DNA from: Phyllobacterium brassicacearum
Lineage (GTDB): Bacteria > Pseudomonadota > Alphaproteobacteria > Rhizobiales > Rhizobiaceae
Reading direction: 5' to 3'
NCBI RefSeq assembly: GCF_003010955.1
Contig: NZ_PGGO01000010.1
Coordinates: 1-64,000 of the forward strand
DNA length: 64,000 nt
Of this stretch, positions 63,053-64,000 are shown piece by piece (positions within the stretch are counted from its first letter, which is position 1; each line of letters starts with the position of its first letter). The position numbers were made by a program, and so were the translations under genes. The notes beneath the pieces were generated by a model, which was given only the letters and a program-made list of their open reading frames with translations, ran no database searches and was not told the DNA's origin.

Positions 63053-64000
63053 TCACGAAATCGTTCCAAGCGATCGGACCTCCACCCCGCGTGCAATCTC
63101 GACGTGTGACAGCACTGACAGCGTCGCAAACAACCGTTCGATAATCATCCGGATGTAGGGTCGCGCCTCTGGTGAAGCCACGAGAACGAAACGTTCGCCG
63201 GCATCAAGATGTTTGCGGATCGCAACGCTCGCCTCGGTGCCAAACTGCTCCAGCAGCCGCGGATCGATGTCGAACTCTGTAATCTCGCCCTTGGCATCAC
63301 GCTTGAGGCTCTGGTGGAAGACCAGATCCCAGCGATTGCCAAGCCGCAAGACGGAGAGCACGCCATTGTCGGCCAGATCCCCGCAGATCTGTTGCGCCAT
63401 TCGCATGCGGACATGCTCGACGATCATTTCGGAGCGGCGGATATGCGGCGCCACTTCCGCAATCGCCTCAAGAATAAGGTTGAGGTTACGAATGGACACG
63501 CGTTCCGAGAGCAGCAGCTTGAGGACCGCCTGCAAGCCCGAATAGGAAAGATGGGCCGGGCAGATATCATCGAGGAGTTTGCGGTATTCCGGTCCGAGCC
63601 GATCCAGCAGGCCACGCATGTCCTTGTAGGAAAGCAATTGCGCCAGATTGTTGCGGACAATTTCACTGAGATGCGTGAGCAGCACCGAAAGATTGTCAAC
63701 GGTCATATAATTGTCGCGCTTGAGCTCGGCGGCGAAGGTTTCCGGAACGGAGTAGGCCTTCATACCGAATGCCGGCTCCCTCACCTCTTCACCTGGAACA
63801 TGCGGCGGCGGCCTGTCACCGGGAATGACCAGGATCTCACCTACCCTGAGCTCATGTGAAGCTACAACCGTCCCATGGATCTTGATGCGATAGGTCTTTG
63901 GCGGCAGCAGAAAATCGTCTGTCACCTTGATCTCTGGAACGACAAAACCATATTCCAGCGCGAACTTCTTGCGCATCTTGTTGACGCGATGTGCCAATTC
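63053..64000 (-). CDS. flhA: Flagellar export gate protein FlhA (partial, C-terminal part)
   Basis: The frame enters from the right edge and covers the cytoplasmic domain of Flh[68 protein letters not shown] and the final [19 protein letters not shown]. The membrane half is outside the window. FlhA forms a nonameric ring that receives chaperone-substrate complexes. It is followed by fliR. Confidence 0.92.
   Translation of the reverse strand, partial: ELAHRVNKMRKKFALEYGFVVPEIKVTDDFLLPPKTYRIKIHGTVVASHELRVGEILVIPGDRPPPHVPGEEVREPAFGMKAYSVPETFAAELKRDNYMTVDNLSVLLTHLSEIVRNNLAQLLSYKDMRGLLDRLGPEYRKLLDDICPAHLSYSGLQAVLKLLLSERVSIRNLNLILEAIAEVAPHIRRSEMIVEHVRMRMAQQICGDLADNGVLSVLRLGNRWDLVFHQSLKRDAKGEITEFDIDPRLLEQFGTEASVAIRKHLDAGERFVLVASPEARPYIRMIIERLFATLSVLSHVEIARGVEVRSLGTIS

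Noticed and set aside
63209-63859. 216-codon plus-strand frame opposite flhA
   Set aside because: Antisense shadow of flhA; no motif, and the flhA frame is unambiguous.
1-64000. CRISPR arrays, tRNA or rRNA genes, phage integrase attachment sites
   Set aside because: No regularly spaced repeats, cloverleaf-like genes, rRNA sequence or integrase gene were noticed on reading both strands; a short tRNA could still have been missed.

Overview
The window looks like a chromosome or chromid segment of an alphaproteobacterium of the order Hyphomicrobiales (rhizobial group: Rhizobiaceae or Phyllobacteriaceae). The evidence is a succinoglycan-type exo cluster in rhizobial gene order, the rhizobial flagellar order flhA-fliR-(fliJ-like)-flgJ-flgN, and GGAAC-type general-stress promoters. 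No species is claimed and no tRNA or rRNA gene was recognised.

Layout. 0-2.7 kb: a partial MarR regulator whose start lies in a 41-bp palindrome, a small protein, an IS30-family element with a frameshifted transposase, transposase debris, and a DEDDh exonuclease homologue with altered catalytic residues. 2.9-12.9 kb: an accessory biosynthetic zone with a GMC oxidoreductase, an ExoK-like GH16 glycanase, a GT4 enzyme, a hexapeptide acyltransferase, an acyl carrier protein, a stand-alone amino-acid-type adenylating enzyme, an FMN-dependent 2-hydroxy-acid dehydrogenase and a PPP-family phosphatase. 12.8-26.6 kb: exopolysaccharide genes exoP, exoO, exoM, exoA, exoL, exoU and exoX on the minus strand, with exoY, exoF, exoQ and a GT25 gene on the plus strand. 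Compared with the classical cluster, exoN and the exoH-I-T-W-V block are absent and exoK lies elsewhere. 26.6-33.3 kb: a minus-strand operon for a CDP-linked deoxy-sugar decoration (flippase, GT2, RfbF, SAF-domain oxidoreductase, RmlC-like epimerase, NAD-dependent epimerase). 33.7-41.1 kb: a DadA-like oxidase and a MocR regulator, divergent from a PotABCD-like ABC importer.

41.3-50.4 kb: a PAS-GGDEF diguanylate cyclase, a TreY-like protein that has lost all three GH13 catalytic residues, OtsA, OtsB, a PRC-barrel secreted protein and a Tat-exported CpdB nucleotidase. OtsA and the PRC-barrel gene are each preceded by an EcfG-like promoter. 50.5-57.5 kb: the most unusual region, five tightly packed plus-strand genes: a cyclase-domain/AAA/helical-repeat regulator, YcaO, TfuA, an HEVGH metallopeptidase and an unrecognised 237-residue protein with three Cys. 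This resembles a peptide- or protein-backbone modification system and is the best candidate for an undescribed system. 57.6-60.3 kb: a frameshifted LssY_C gene, a ChaA-type antiporter and a PilZ protein. 60.3-64 kb: flagellar genes on the minus strand, ending in a partial flhA at the window edge.

The central theme is the cell surface: the exo genes build and export a polysaccharide, the CDP-sugar operon and perhaps the adenylation/ACP set decorate it, and GH16 trims it. Trehalose and PRC-barrel genes suggest desiccation or osmotic tolerance.
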